Of a DNA stretch of 64,000 nucleotides, positions 50,281-61,828 are shown one piece after another. Position 1 is the stretch's first letter. The number at the start of each line of letters is the position of its first letter. Under the pieces are notes generated by a model. It had not been told where the DNA came from. It was given only the letters and a program-made list of their open reading frames with translations, and did no database searches. Source of the DNA: Icerya purchasi. Taxonomy: Eukaryota > Arthropoda > Insecta > Hemiptera > Monophlebidae. The stretch lies in NCBI GenBank assembly GCA_039619475.1, contig CM077115.1, forward strand, positions 418,074,557 through 418,138,556. The letters run 5' to 3'. Both the position numbers and the translations under genes were made by a program.

Positions 50281-51297
50281 CAGGGCCAGATCGGGCAGAG
50301 GGGTTCCAACTCCGGGCCTCAGCCTCCTCCAGGGGACTTGAATTTTTCACATGTAAAATTGAAGTTTCCTTTCCCAAGAAGAAAAAAGAATTTTGTTAAT
50401 TTTTATAAGTATGTAAGAAAATAATACACGAGTTCGATAATAATATAGTACTTTTTCTGTATGAAACTTCCTCTCTCTTTTTTCCCCAATAAACTCAATA
50501 CTACATAAAATGAATGTTTATAGAAATTTTCTACGATAAATCTAATTTATCGCGTTGAATGAAAAGAATGAGTTCTTGTAACGCACGCACTGAATAATAA
50601 ATTCGACAAATCGATTAATAATAACAATTCTTTATTCAAATACACACCGGTATAATCGTTGTAAATTTTTTTAAGTAAAGACGTTTTATGATCTGAAAAG
50701 TGCTTAATTTTAACAATATTTTATTTTTTTTATTTGCAATTGAAAGTTAATACGTTTTATTTAGAACTGTATAAAAATCATTTAAAATAAAAGCGAGTTT
50801 TAATCGGTTGCTGATTTCGAAAATGTACTTGTATTTCGAAAAATTTAACAAATCATACTATGTTTTAATTTTTTTTTTTTTTCCTGATGACATAAACAAT
50901 TACGGAATTTTAAACATGCATGTTTTATTTATATAAAGAAAAAATAAAACGATATAAATATTTTTTTGTTAGAAAAGAAAACATAATGTTATTAATAGAA
51001 AATTACAAATACTAACATATTATACGTGTATATATTATGAAATTCCTTATTTGACATTCAATTTATGTATTATTCAGTTTGTTAAGGTAAGAAAGTTGAT
51101 TTTTGTAAAGAGAGCATAATAATTTTAATTTTATCGGTCATTCATGCGTACACAGTAGGTGTTTTTTTGCTTGTTTGTCTGCACACGTATATGTATATTA
51201 CTGAATTTTTTCACCATTTCTTCCTCGAAGCGGAGGCTCTCATTCAAGATTAGTCCGGGGCTCCTTGAATCCTTAATCCACCTCTGCCTGAAAGTTT
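50281..51297. mobile_element. Putative non-autonomous hAT-like element
   Basis: The left side reads CAGGGCCAGATCGGGCAGAG then TCCGGGCCTCAGCCTCC. The right side, inverted, reads GGCAGAGGTGGATTAAGG then AGCCCCGGACTAATC and GAGAGCCTCCGC. These GC-rich islands stand out in AT-rich DNA and resemble each other in order, as degenerate terminal repeats would. The CAGGGC start is typical of hAT elements. CTGAAAG occurs at both edges and might be a target duplication, but it overlaps the supposed right end. The interior has no coding sequence I recognise. Confidence 0.4.
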
Positions 51298-51835
51298 GGC
51301 AATCATAATCACATTCGTATTATTAATCATTTGTATGTTGCGTTACGTAAACCAAAAAGGCATCCCCGTCCTGCTGGCTCGAAACAAATATTGCGACATT
51401 GCTTCTAATATGTATAGATAAATTTACGAAACATGTTTAGTTTCGAAAAGAATTTATAAAAGCGAATGAATAAAAATTCCCGTTTTTTCCCCTTAAAAAT
51501 AGAAAAAATGCATTACAATTTTTGCACGCGTAGTTCTCCAAAAAATTTTTCGATTTTTCATTACAATAAAGTAACTGTATAATATCTGAAACAACAGTGT
51601 AATCGACATTTTCTCAAGATATGAATAATAAAAAAAAAAAAAAAAAAAAGCGAAATACGAAACAGATAAAGCTTATTTAAAAAAAGTTTGGTTAACATCT
51701 CTTTATCGATTGCAACCATCCTTTTCTGTAATGGATTTATTAATTAGACAATAATCCAGTAAAAATTTTAGTACTTTTTATAGATGGATTTTAAGTGTTC
51801 GACCATTTATGCTGCGCATGAGTTTATGAAATATG

Positions 51836-52000
51836 TTTTTTAGGATTCCGTACACATATAATGTGCGGAATACTAATAAGATGGTTTAGAAACGACAAAA
51901 ATATCCAATTAAAATATGCAAGATAACTCACGAACGGTTTAATTTATTAATTTCGATAAATTACAATTAAAATTCTCTTTAAAACAATATCTTCAAGATG
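51836..52000. repeat. Dispersed stem-loop repeat (GGATTCCGT family), copy 2
   Basis: TAGGATTCCGTACACA pairs with TGTGCGGAATACTA across a short loop. It is followed by AAGATGGTT and AACTCACGAAC in the same order as the copy at 24484-24620. The hairpin arms differ from copy 1 but keep pairing over most positions. Confidence 0.5.
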
Positions 52001-53584
52001 ACCGATTACTCTGGCTGGAAAAAAATCCATAAAACCGTCAAAAATATATATGGTATTTAAAACTACCTCAAAAACCACTTAAAAAATCATAACTCATCAC
52101 CAGATAACCCTTTAAAAGTGAAATTCAAAATATAAAATAAAATGCAGAAGTCCTTTCATAAAATAAGGATTTTACGTCTTTCGGAAGAGGATTTTATTAC
52201 TACCAGGCACCGTGAAACATTTCAAGTGAATAAATGTTAAATTATTATAAATTCTGGTTTCTAATGTTTTGTTTTTTTTCGGTTTTTTTTTTTTTTGGTT
52301 TTAATTTCTGTTTCATATTTACGCAGCTGTTAAAAATTTATAAATTGCTAGTTACTTCTCTATTTTAGTTACTTTACACTAAATCGTTGTTTCTATTTTA
52401 AAATTTAGTTCCCAGCAAAAGACGAAGAGAAATTTAGCTAGTAAATTTAGTAAACATTACACAAGACTAATACGATTGTATTTAAGTACACTTCTAAGTA
52501 ATATTCGTTGGTTGCAGTATACCTGTTGAAATTATAAATTAAATTTCATTCGATAAAGTCCGAGAATTATTTCACTGGCATTAGAATTAGTAAATACGGT
52601 CAATCGGTTAAATGAAATTACAAGAATTGTATCGACCGTTATACTAAAAGTTATTAAACAGGTACAAACTAATGAGTCTGCTTTCGAATAAAGTCGCTAC
52701 ACATGGGTATTTCCGACCAGTTTTCTATTATTTTTGATAGTTAAGATTATCTGAATCCGTCCAAAATTTCCGTAGCCTTTTGAAAATCACTTTTCATTCG
52801 CGTTCGTAAATTCAGAAACGGTTCCAAAAACTACATCGCTCACTAACACGCACGTAAGAAATACCAATGGAGTGAGGAGTTGCTGGAAATGAAATTTTAT
52901 ATATGTATGTATGTATGTAGGTACGTATGTATATATAAGCTGTTACAGGTATCTTCCGCTGCGTATTTATCATATTTCTGGACACAGTTTCTTTAATAAC
53001 TGCTATCATCTTTTGATCTGCTTTTTAGCATTTCGTCAATCTCGTACTATTTATTTATTCAATAAACTCTACCGACCTACCCATTTGCTTTTTTTGACTT
53101 GACCTGTAAATGATTATTTTTTGTGTTTTTAATTAAAATTTGTATATAAATAAAACTGTACTAATATGTATTAAAAAATATTTTTTTTTCAAGAATTATT
53201 ATTTATAATTTTAAGTTGTTTAATTTTTTTCATTATTACATTAATAATTAAATGAGATATACTTTAAAATAATTTAAACGTATAACATGCCAAAAGTCCG
53301 AGTATTTCACATATTTTTTAAATATTCTATTTGATTTTTATAGCTTTCCATTAAGTGCAATAGGTGTATGAGAAGTAACTCTTTTTCAGTTTTTATAAAC
53401 ATATTGCACATTATTTTTTCGCTTTTCTACTACTAATAACTTATTATTAGAAGGTAAATAAATTGGTGATGAAAATAAACATGCATTATCCACATCCCTG
53501 TATATTTCACATAATGAAGAAATATTGTACCGTTATTGATTCTGAATGCAAAGTGAAGATATATACATATAATGTATATATAAT

Positions 53585-53897
53585 GTATATCCCCCCTGGG
53601 GGGTACTTTGTACCTTCTGGGAGCCGGAGCTCTAACCGGAACGGGGCGCGTCCACGATTGTGAAATGACTTCTAGATATAGAGGCTAGCTGCGAATAAGC
53701 CCAGAACGCTCAACTGGACAAATAAGCAGTCACGGACTAAAGGGCGACTACTGGTGGAAAGTCTCATCCGGTAGTGACAGGATATATAGGACTGGAGGGC
53801 GTGGAGAGGCCATAAAGGGGATGGTCTGCTAAAACTGCAACAATGTCTATCGAAAGTCCTTTTCCTTGACGAGTCGAGACCCGTCAAAAAAAAAAAA
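53585..53897 (+). other. GC-rich poly(A)-terminated fragment of an unidentified retroelement
   Basis: A sharply bounded, GC-richer block starting around CCCCCCTGGGGGGTACTTTG and ending in a pure poly(A) run (about 53884-53897). No motif in it translates to a protein I know. A 3' UTR of a non-LTR element or a processed transcript would look like this. It abuts the reverse-transcriptase remnant that follows. Confidence 0.45.
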
Positions 53898-54780
53898 AAT
53901 CATCTATATGACACCTATTGAAATTTTGAACTAGCTGTTAATATAAGCAAAACGGAAGTAATGATAATAAATGGCGCGGAGGAAAACTTATACCTGAACG
54001 GAGTGAACCTAAAAATCGTCAAAAGCTTCAAATATCTTGGAAGCATAATTGGCGACGATAATGAATTGGATAAGATCAAGCATAGAATAAAAAATGTAAT
54101 GGCTGCTTATAATAAGCTAGCGCAACGAGTATTTAGAAACAAAAAGACCCGAATATCGGTACTAAGTTAAACGTTTACAGAACAGTAATATTACCAACAA
54201 TGCTCTACAGTAGTGAGACACGGCCAATTAGAAGCAATCAAATTATCAAACTAGAGATCTTTCAGATGAGGATTTTCCGACAAATGCTAAGAATAACATG
54301 GAAAAATAAGATCTCGAACGGAAGAATTCTGCAGATGGCAAACTATAAATCAATAGAACAATGTTTAACCAAAGCTCAACTAAGATGGACTGGCCATGTT
54401 ATACGAATGGATAAAAATGGCATACCGAAACGCTTATTGTATGGCGTATTAAGCACGGGCAAAAGATACCGTGGAAGACCGAAATTGCGATATAAGGATG
54501 TTCTATCAAACATCATTAAAAAAAAAAAAAAGCATCAATCCAAGGACGAACAAGTCCTGGGAGAAATGTGCGATGAGCAGAATTGAATGGAGAAAGTTTA
54601 TTGATGAAACTGCAAACCTAACAAGTGTTTATGCTTCCAGTAAACATACAACAAAAACAAGGAGGAATACAATAAGCTAATTTCAGTGCGCGCAATGCAG
54701 CTATGTGTCCAATTATAAAATCGGATTGATACCACACATTAGATTCAGGCACCGTACTATCTGACGAAGAAGAAGTGATA
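53898..54780 (+). pseudogene. Non-LTR retrotransposon remnant, region C-terminal to the RT core
   Basis: Frames in succession read AVNISKTEVMIINGAEENLY, then FKYLGSIIGDDNEL, then (shifted near 54160) NVYRTVILPTMLYSSETRP and KLEIFQMRIFRQMLRITW. Next come KAQLRWTGHVIRMDKNGIPK and GKRYRGRPKLRYKDVLS. After a poly-A frameshift near 54518-54530 it ends WRKFIDETANLTS. F.YLGS, Y.SETW, RWTGHV.RM and G.RPK.R..D are standard for the post-RT region of LINE ORF2 proteins. The clade is not assignable by eye; it differs clearly from the RTE-like remnant at 40190. At least two frameshifts and loss of the N-terminal two thirds make it a pseudogene. Confidence 0.8.
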
Positions 54781-55159
54781 TGACAAATGGACACTCATAC
54801 TCGGCAGCGAGTGAGTTAGAAGAAGAAAATGTATGTATGTAAATGTTCGTTTGTTCAAAATCTTAAATTCGGCATAACGTTGCATTTGAATACGAGCGTA
54901 TTTTTATATCGTTTTTACCTATCGGTAACAGACTTAAAAACAATTAGAGTGCGATTATTTTCAGTTAATATTCTATTTGCCCTACTGCAGCGCTATCTGT
55001 TGGACTTAAAAGAAACTCACGCTACATCAATGGTGCGTCCACACCTAGAGCTAACATGTTAACTCTCGCATAACTTAACGCGATTTTGCTAGGTATTCCA
55101 TCCTCTTTGCGCGCAAGTGTTTCCAATAACATGTAACATATTAGTTTTAGGTGTAAAAA

Positions 55160-57110
55160 CACTATAAACATTGCTCACGCCGAGCAAGGTGCTTTTCAAC
55201 AGCTATTGTCTGTCAACGGCGTTACACATGCCACTTTCCGCAGTGCGTATCGAGCTATGAATTTATTGGAGAACAACCGACATTGGGATGTGCGCATTAA
55301 TGATGCGTATAACACGTCACATCCAAATCAAATTCGTGCATTTTTGCAATCATATTGACGGATTGCTCTTCTTCATGTCCAACAGAGTTATGGGAGAAAT
55401 ATAAATCGCACATGACTAAAGATATTGTCCGTCAAATATATGAAAAGAAAATTGAAATACGAACATGGACTTTGCAGCAGAAATATGCAGCGAAACGTTA
55501 ATAATAATTGAAAATTTGTACTTAGAAATCGTGAATAAAGTTCTCAATTAATCGGAGATACCATAACCGAATCGATTTTACGCTGCTTCATTCAACGTAG
55601 AATAGCATCGTGAACAAAATTACAATGTGAGTGATCTTTTTTATGGTATGTGCAATTAAATATTCCTAAGCTGATGCTTAAGCAAAAAAGGAATTTACTA
55701 TCAGTTAATGTAAATTGCCAATAACGGGGTTGAAGAAATCTTCTTAGATGCGTTAGAAAGAACTGGTGAAACGTTCCTAAATAGATTGATTCTGGCAGAA
55801 ATTCGATCCTAGGAACGGCATAGCCTTGGCTCTTGAGTCGTTCGAAATAGCCGCGACATTGCTACCAAGTGGTGGAAGAACTGTTCCTTCCGCTTTGAAA
55901 TTGCCATTGAACACGAAATCCATTGAAACTCCCACGTGCAATATTTCTAAAGCATTTAGTATGAGAAAAGTATTGCAGAAATCCGAAACTTATTGTTTGG
56001 GATGAATGCACAACGGCACACGAAAAATCGCTCGGGATTCTTAATCGACCATTGCAAGATTTGCGTGAAAATACCAGACTTTTTTCGAACGCATTAATAT
56101 TGCTTGCAGGAGATTTCAGACGAACGTTACCTGTAGTTCCTTGATCGACACCAGCGGACGAAATAAATGCTTGCATGAAATACTCTACTACTTTGTGGCG
56201 ACGCATAAAAACGTTGAAATTAGCTATAAATATGCACGTTCAGTTGCAAAACGATCGATCAGCTGAGATATTCTCACATCAATTGCTGAAAATTGGGAAC
56301 AGAAAGATGCAGCGGTTCATCCGACTTCCGGACGGATTTCATTACTTCATAAATTTTGAAATTTAGGAACGTCAAAAGAAAAATTGGTTGAAAATGTATT
56401 TCCCAATATTCAAACCAATTACACCAATCACGATTGGCTGAGTGAACGAGAGCTATTCTTTACGCACAGAGCAGAGACGTCTACGAACTTAACAATATTA
56501 TTCAATCTAACATTCAAAGCGAGACCGCCACAAACAAGTCCGTCGACATTGTTGTGGATGAAGCGGTTAATTATCCAATAGAATTTTTTAATTCACTCGA
56601 TCGTACTGCAATTGAAAACCGACGTATTAATTATCATTTTGCGAAACATCAACCAGTTAAAGTTTTGCAAAGACACGCGGCTTGCAGTAAAAAAATTAAT
56701 GAGTAACGCGTCATAGAAGCAACAATCTTGGGAAGGGACCATTTAAAGGTAAAGGTCCCTTACTCCTTGCATTCCCACGATTCCAAGGGATATGCCATTT
56801 CAATTTAAGAGATTGCAATTTCCAATTCGATTAGCGTTTGCAATTTCCAATTCGATTGGCGTTTGCAATCTCCAATTCGATTGACGTTTGCAATTTCCAG
56901 TTCGATTGGCGTTTGCAATCTCCATCAACAAGACCACAAGGCTGGTCTTTAAAATTGTGCGGTTTCGATACACGGATTGCTCCTCACATGGACAATTATA
57001 TGTTGCGTGTTCTAGAGTCGGCAAACCAAACAATCTCTATATCGGCACAGACAATAGAACAGAAGAAAATATTTTATACCCTGTGCTTTCTCTTTGTTTT
57101 CTCTTCAGTT
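55160..57110 (+). pseudogene. Decayed Helitron helicase (Pif1-like)
   Basis: Recognisable blocks in order are: SVNGVTHATFRSAYRAMNLL and RHWDVRINDAY (about 55200-55320); CSSSCPTELWEKYKSHM (55360-55420); a degenerate Walker A region reading TGETFLNRLILAEIRS (about 55762-55810); a Walker B region LIVWDEC (about 55988); LLAGDFRRTLPVVP (56105-56145); TPADEINACMKYSTTLWR and NMHVQLQNDRSAEIFSH (56150-56285); PTIPRDMPFQFKRLQFPIR (56775-56835); and HGQLYVACSRVGKPNNLYIG (56988-57048). In the Walker A loop the invariant Lys is Glu (GET at 55765-55773), which should abolish ATP hydrolysis. Multiple stops and frameshifts are present. In an intact element this helicase would unwind DNA during rolling-circle transposition. 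Confidence 0.85.
56815..56924. repeat. 25-bp tandem repeat inside the Helitron helicase
   Basis: Units GCAATTTCCAATTCGATTAGCGTTT at 56815, 56840, 56865 and 56890, plus a partial one at 56915. One unit corresponds to the helicase peptide QFPIRLAF. Four copies means a local expansion, and since 25 is not a multiple of three each unit shifts the frame. Confidence 0.92.
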
Positions 57111-57153
57111 TAACACGATTAAGCCACGGCAACGCGTGGCTGGGTACAGCTAG

Positions 57154-59569
57154 TAGATAAATATATTTCCAGGGGGAAAAAAAATTAAACAACGAAAGTG
57201 ATGCAGATCTAAGAACTACTTTGAAAACGAACGTGAAAAATACAGGAAAAAATGAAAATGAGTTTTTTTAAACATTTTCTACCAATTAAGAAAAGAAAGA
57301 AATGTTATAGATGCGTATTTTAGTTTAATAAGAAATATACTGACTAGCATTACACACCTCTTTCTCAATTGCGTTTATGTTTTCCAAAAAACCAACTTGT
57401 ATCCCCGTTTAAATTCTTTTTAGTTTAAAAATTGCCCGTACATACATGTATGTGACCTTTCTGCTTCATGTCGGGCAAACCAAAAATTATCATCCTTGGT
57501 ACGATAAAAACAGTTTAATCTTCCATTCTTTAGCAGCAATCCTTGTTCGGGAAAATAAACACTACACTGTCTCGAGCGCCGATAAACACTGAACAAACCA
57601 AAATATTGCAACTAATTCGGAAAGAAAACACATATTGTTAAATCACTCGAAATTAAAAGAAAAAATTCTATTTTGTAATCAAATGAATACACCATTTTCT
57701 TTTCTTAACATAAACAAATATAACTATAGCAGAACTTAAAACATTAACAAATATACGCTTCCCTACTTTTTCGGGATACCATATGAGAAACAGATGTAGC
57801 TTGTCTAATGTCACTGGTGCGGTTTCACCGAAATATCACTGTTTTCTCCTACCGCTAGTAATTGCCTATTTAGAAATTGTTGCATGAACTATTTGTGATA
57901 GCAGTGCAAAACAAAGCTCAATGTGTGTAACATTCAAATAATATTTTCCGTTATAAGTACCACTCTTTTTGGCCGTAGCGTGATATTAAGTTTTGCTAAA
58001 AATACAGTACAACCCAGGCACTACCCTTAAAATTTCGAAATTAAAAAAAAAATACAAACTTTTTTACAGAATATAAACAATCTTTATACAAGATTATAAT
58101 ATGATTAAGCAACTTTTTGCAAAGATATTACACTTTATGTACTTCTTGGAAAACCCTTTTTCCAACCTATAAAGTTCAAATTTTCAAAAAATTTTTCTTA
58201 TTTGATATTTTCAATATATGAGTAATGTTCATATTAAATTTCAATTATCCAGTGTAAATGGTTTCGGCTGTAGCATAGTTATAAGTCAATTTTTCGACTT
58301 TTACCTCTTTTTCGCTCTCCCCTTGTAAATTTGATTTCTTTAAGATATTTTTGCATAGCGTAAATACATAGTGTGTTATGCTGCATGTGAATTTTCAAGT
58401 TCATAAACCTAGCAGTTTCAATGGTATGTTAATAATTGTTGGACTAATAAAATATTTTCGGATTTTTTCTTTTATATTGTCATGATCCACTAATTGTGAT
58501 AATCGAGTAATAATAGCAATAATAATAATAACTAAAGCGAACACGTTCAGTGATGATACCGCAGCTGGCTGGTTGATGTGCTCCGGGAATTGAAATCAAG
58601 TGAATAATTAATAATCATAGCTAGCAACACTGTATAAAATTAATAGTTGCCGGGAAATAAAGACAGCCGACAACAATGAAGTTTGAGAAAAATGGATACA
58701 TTGGTTCTGGTGGTTCCATCGTGGTCGCGAACGGGTTATTACGCTACGGGTTGTCAATCGCGACGTTTTGGGGTTAGCTACGTAAAAGGCTATTAAGTTA
58801 GTATAGCGAAGCTGCGTTCCACTTTACAATTCGATTGTGGAACTTATATTCCACACTCTCGCGGAAGAATCATCTATTCAATTGATAAAGTAAATAAGCG
58901 GAATCCAGCAGTACGATCGGGAGCAATAATTAAATTTTGGTAACTGGCGTTTAGAATTACGGCTTGAACAGCCAAGAATGATTTCTGTGGTCCTGCGGGC
59001 TGCGACAACGGAACCGGTGGCTCGTGGGCATGACAAAATCCCGTGAAACAAGCAAGTAAAAGTCAATTATTTATTACCGTACACATTATTAAATTTTTTT
59101 TATTATTGTACATCATGTTAATATTCGTGAATGTACCGGTATGCACCGAAACGGCAGTTAGATTCAGCTGTCAAGCTGTAACAAGCTAAATAAATTATAA
59201 ATTGTTACCATCTTCGCTCTGTGTGGAAATTTTATATTCGTCAGTGTATTCGTGAATTTATATGTATACTTGAAAGAGTGATGGAGGGGGGCCCGACGAT
59301 AGTCGAATAAATAAGTCGGTCGTCAGATTCGATGCTAAGTTAATCGAATTGTTGAAAGTAAACATTCGGATGTAAAATTGTTAAATACAAAGAAATTATT
59401 TTATTTATATTTTTTTTCCTTTTCGATTTTTCTTTGTTTATTTATAGTTTTGTACGTAGTCCGTGTACGCGACAATATTTTATATATTATATATAGGGAG
59501 AGAGAGATTATAAAGCTGCAAGACCAAAAATCGTACAGCACCATTCTACAGTAGCTAAATTTAATTTTT
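57154..59569. other. Intergenic DNA without recognised features
   Basis: AT-rich sequence with a more balanced block around 58550-59350 that looks single-copy. Nothing in it translates to a protein I recognise on either strand. A short TA-AG simple repeat occurs near 59478-59510. Confidence 0.55.
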
Positions 59570-60520
59570 TTCTTTAAATCAACATATTTTCTTTATCAGA
59601 TTATAGGAAAACTAAGCAACTCCAAAAGTTATAAAATTAAAGGGGCCAAATTTTGAAAAAATTAAAAATTAAATTTTAAGAGAATTTATAAAAAAATTCC
59701 ACAGTCTATTCTATAATAGCTGCAGAATTGTTTTTTTTTTTTTGGATTAAAATTTAAAGGCCCAAATTTGAAGAAATACAAACCTAAATAATACATAAGA
59801 CCGAAAACTAAAAAAAAGTCTACAACCTGTTCCACAGGATTTAGAGTCAATTTTTTTTTTTTAATTATGTACATTTCACCGCTAGAAAGCTCATTAGTGC
59901 CGTTGGGCTTAGTACATTGTGAACCTTACCTTCACAATCCTTGACGCCCTGTTAAGGGTGTGGGACTTACTTTACTTTAACATAAGAAAACTAAAAGACC
60001 TTCAAAATTTCAAAATTAAAAGGACCAAATTTCGAAAAATGCGAAAATCAGGCAGAAAAACATCTTTTTTCAAAAATTCCACAACCCGTCCAATGGTAGA
60101 CATGGGATTGATTTTTTAAAATCAGCGTATCTTCGTTTGTAGAATGCATACCAAAGTCCAAAAATTTTAAAGGTTAAGTACCACCAATTTGGGAAAATAT
60201 ACACCTAAAACTATAAGACTGAAAAGTAAATGCACCATCCGTAAATCAATACTCTTAACATGTAAAATAAAATAAAAACGAAAACGTAATAGTGTTATAA
60301 AGAAAAAAAATACATTATTTCAATATTACCAAGTTCATTGTTGAAAATAAAAGTCTAGAGACCGTTTTATAGCAGTTTCAGGATCCATTTCGGTTCAACC
60401 GGCACTTTTTTTATTATTACAATACAGGAAAAATATAAAACCTCCAAACTCTAAAATTTAAGAGTAAAAATACTGAAACGATTGGAGCGATGATCAACGG
60501 GGTCTTTAAAAAAAATTGCT
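59570..60520. repeat. Degenerate tandem array
   Basis: The blocks AAGGGGCCAAATTTTGAAAA (59639), AAGGCCCAAATTTGAAGAAA (59757), AAAGGACCAAATTTCGAAAA (60018) and CACCAATTTGGGAAAATA (about 60180) recur. Each lies near an AGGAAAACTAA-like or ATAAGACCGAAAACTAA-like block and a TTCCACA.CC...T segment. Spacing of about 120-155 bases, or 260 where the SINE fragment sits, suggests an old satellite-like array. Divergence between units is high. Confidence 0.6.
59890..59980 (+). mobile_element. SINE tail fragment within the degenerate array
   Basis: The inverse complement contains AAAGTAAAGTAAGTCCCA, CAAGGATTGTGAAGGTAAGG and TCACAATGTACTAAG, the same tail seen at 32101. The orientation is opposite to the other copies and the tRNA-like head is missing. 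Confidence 0.7.
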
Positions 60521-60957
60521 TACATTCAAAGAAAGAAAACAAATTTGACCACTGCAACATAAATTTAATGAAATAAATACTGTCAATAGGTTCTTTGAGA
60601 TATTTTAATCGAAATTTCACTTTTTTAATTTACGTATTCATATTATTTTTTCATTTTTTTAATAAAATTTATGTGAACGTTAAGTTCTTTTAAAAATTTA
60701 CGAAATAAAACAATTAAAAATCCGAAAGTTTGGGTCACGAAACGGTCAGCAAACCCAGTCCCGTTAATATATGTTCTAACGAATAAAATAAATTAAAACA
60801 GGCAAGAAAGCGTTAATTGCAGATTTTTCAGTGTAGATAAATTTATTTACATTTTCGTGAATTATAAAATTTTTTAACTAATTCAATAAAGAATTTCTAT
60901 AGCGGTTGCTTTTCATCACAAATAAAAAAGAAAAGAAAGAAAAAGTAAAACAGTTAT
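60521..60957. other. AT-rich spacer
   Basis: No gene or repeat I can support. It is the stretch between the tandem array and the MITE copy. Confidence 0.5.
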
Positions 60958-61345
60958 TTAAAAAAATACCAACTTTAAAATTTACTCTAAAAATTTAATA
61001 AAAATGAACTAAAAAGTGAAAAATAATTGTTTTATAAAAAAATGTATTTCAGAGTAGTATACATACGGATATAATAATTCTTAAACAGTATTAATTTTTC
61101 GCAGTCGGCACCAAATTAAAATTGCAACCATAATTAAAAACCGATAATGTTTCCAGAACTTAGCTTATAGGAAACAAGTGATTATGTTGTTGTACTTATT
61201 AAATTGTTTCTAAATATCATCGTAATTTGATAAAAATTGGTTTACATGGACACAAATTATACGCGAACAAACAAAAAAGTAATAAAAACATATGGGACGA
61301 ACGTATAACCTCCTCCTTTTTGAAGTCGGTAAAAAAAAAGAATAA
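60958..61345. mobile_element. MITE family 1, copy C
   Basis: The left block AAATACCAACTTTAAAA leads to AAATTTAATAAAAATGAAC. The right end reads CCTCCTCCTTTTTGAAGTCG then GTAAAAAAAAA. An internal block, GTCGGCACCAAATTAAAATT, parallels GTTGGCATCGAATTAGCGAT in copy A. This copy is closer in length to B than to A. It is non-coding. Confidence 0.6.
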
Positions 61346-61828
61346 TCAGATTAAAATATTGTTGATCAAATGCTTGAAAACTGTTTTATCTGCTTTACAA
61401 TTTTTCTATCATACATCCATGTATTTACTCCGAACAACTTAATTTATTTAGAAATCATTAAAACTAGACGTTGCGAATTTCATCAAATACGACAGTAAAA
61501 TGTCTCCGTACAAATCATCCCGCATAAAAAATTATTAACTTCATGTTTCAAACCATTTATTATTTTTAAGAAATTTTCGAATGTGCAAATGAACTGTGAA
61601 TAACGTTACCGGCTCAGGTGCGCACACACACACGAATATATATTTATATTTATATAGCGATGATTAACTTCTGTTGGCATTTAAGTCAATAAATTTCATG
61701 CTTCGTCTACAACTGTATTTTACAATTTTTGGTTTTAAGAATACATTAACTAAATTTTTAAAATTTTAAAATATTCCTTCTCTCGGTTTTGACTAGTTTT
61801 TTGTAATTTATTTCTTGCATACTAATTA

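Larger units (their letters stand above)
46426..53584. other. 3' flank or 3' UTR region and intergenic DNA
   Basis: No protein gene recognised over 7 kb apart from a putative hAT-like element. Possible polyadenylation signals after the stop include ATTAAA near 46632 and AATAAA near 47745 and 49390, but none can be chosen from sequence alone. A short exon-like stretch near 49419-49476 is discussed in the findings. The remainder is AT-rich with TA microsatellites (for example 47053-47073), poly-A runs and a stem-loop repeat copy at 51836-52000. Confidence 0.55.
54830..57153 (+). mobile_element. Helitron remnant with intact 3' terminus
   Basis: The right end is a standard Helitron 3' terminus: a hairpin (57122-57128 pairing with 57135-57141), then GGGTACAGCTAG, finishing in CTAG at 57150-57153 and followed by T. 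Upstream, the decayed Rep/helicase coding region is in the expected orientation. The region 54830-55060, with GTTCGTTTGTTCAAAATCTT and GCGCTATCTGTTGG, resembles the non-coding 5' part of insect Helitrons as I remember them, so the left end is probably near 54830, but the TC start is not certain. The rolling-circle Rep domain is missing, so this is an internally deleted copy. Confidence 0.8.

Noticed and set aside
56800..57160. Several overlapping frames with repeated Gln-Phe-Pro or Asn-Arg-Thr-Gly-Asn-Cys motifs on both strands
   Set aside because: They arise from the 25-bp tandem repeat in the decayed Helitron helicase.
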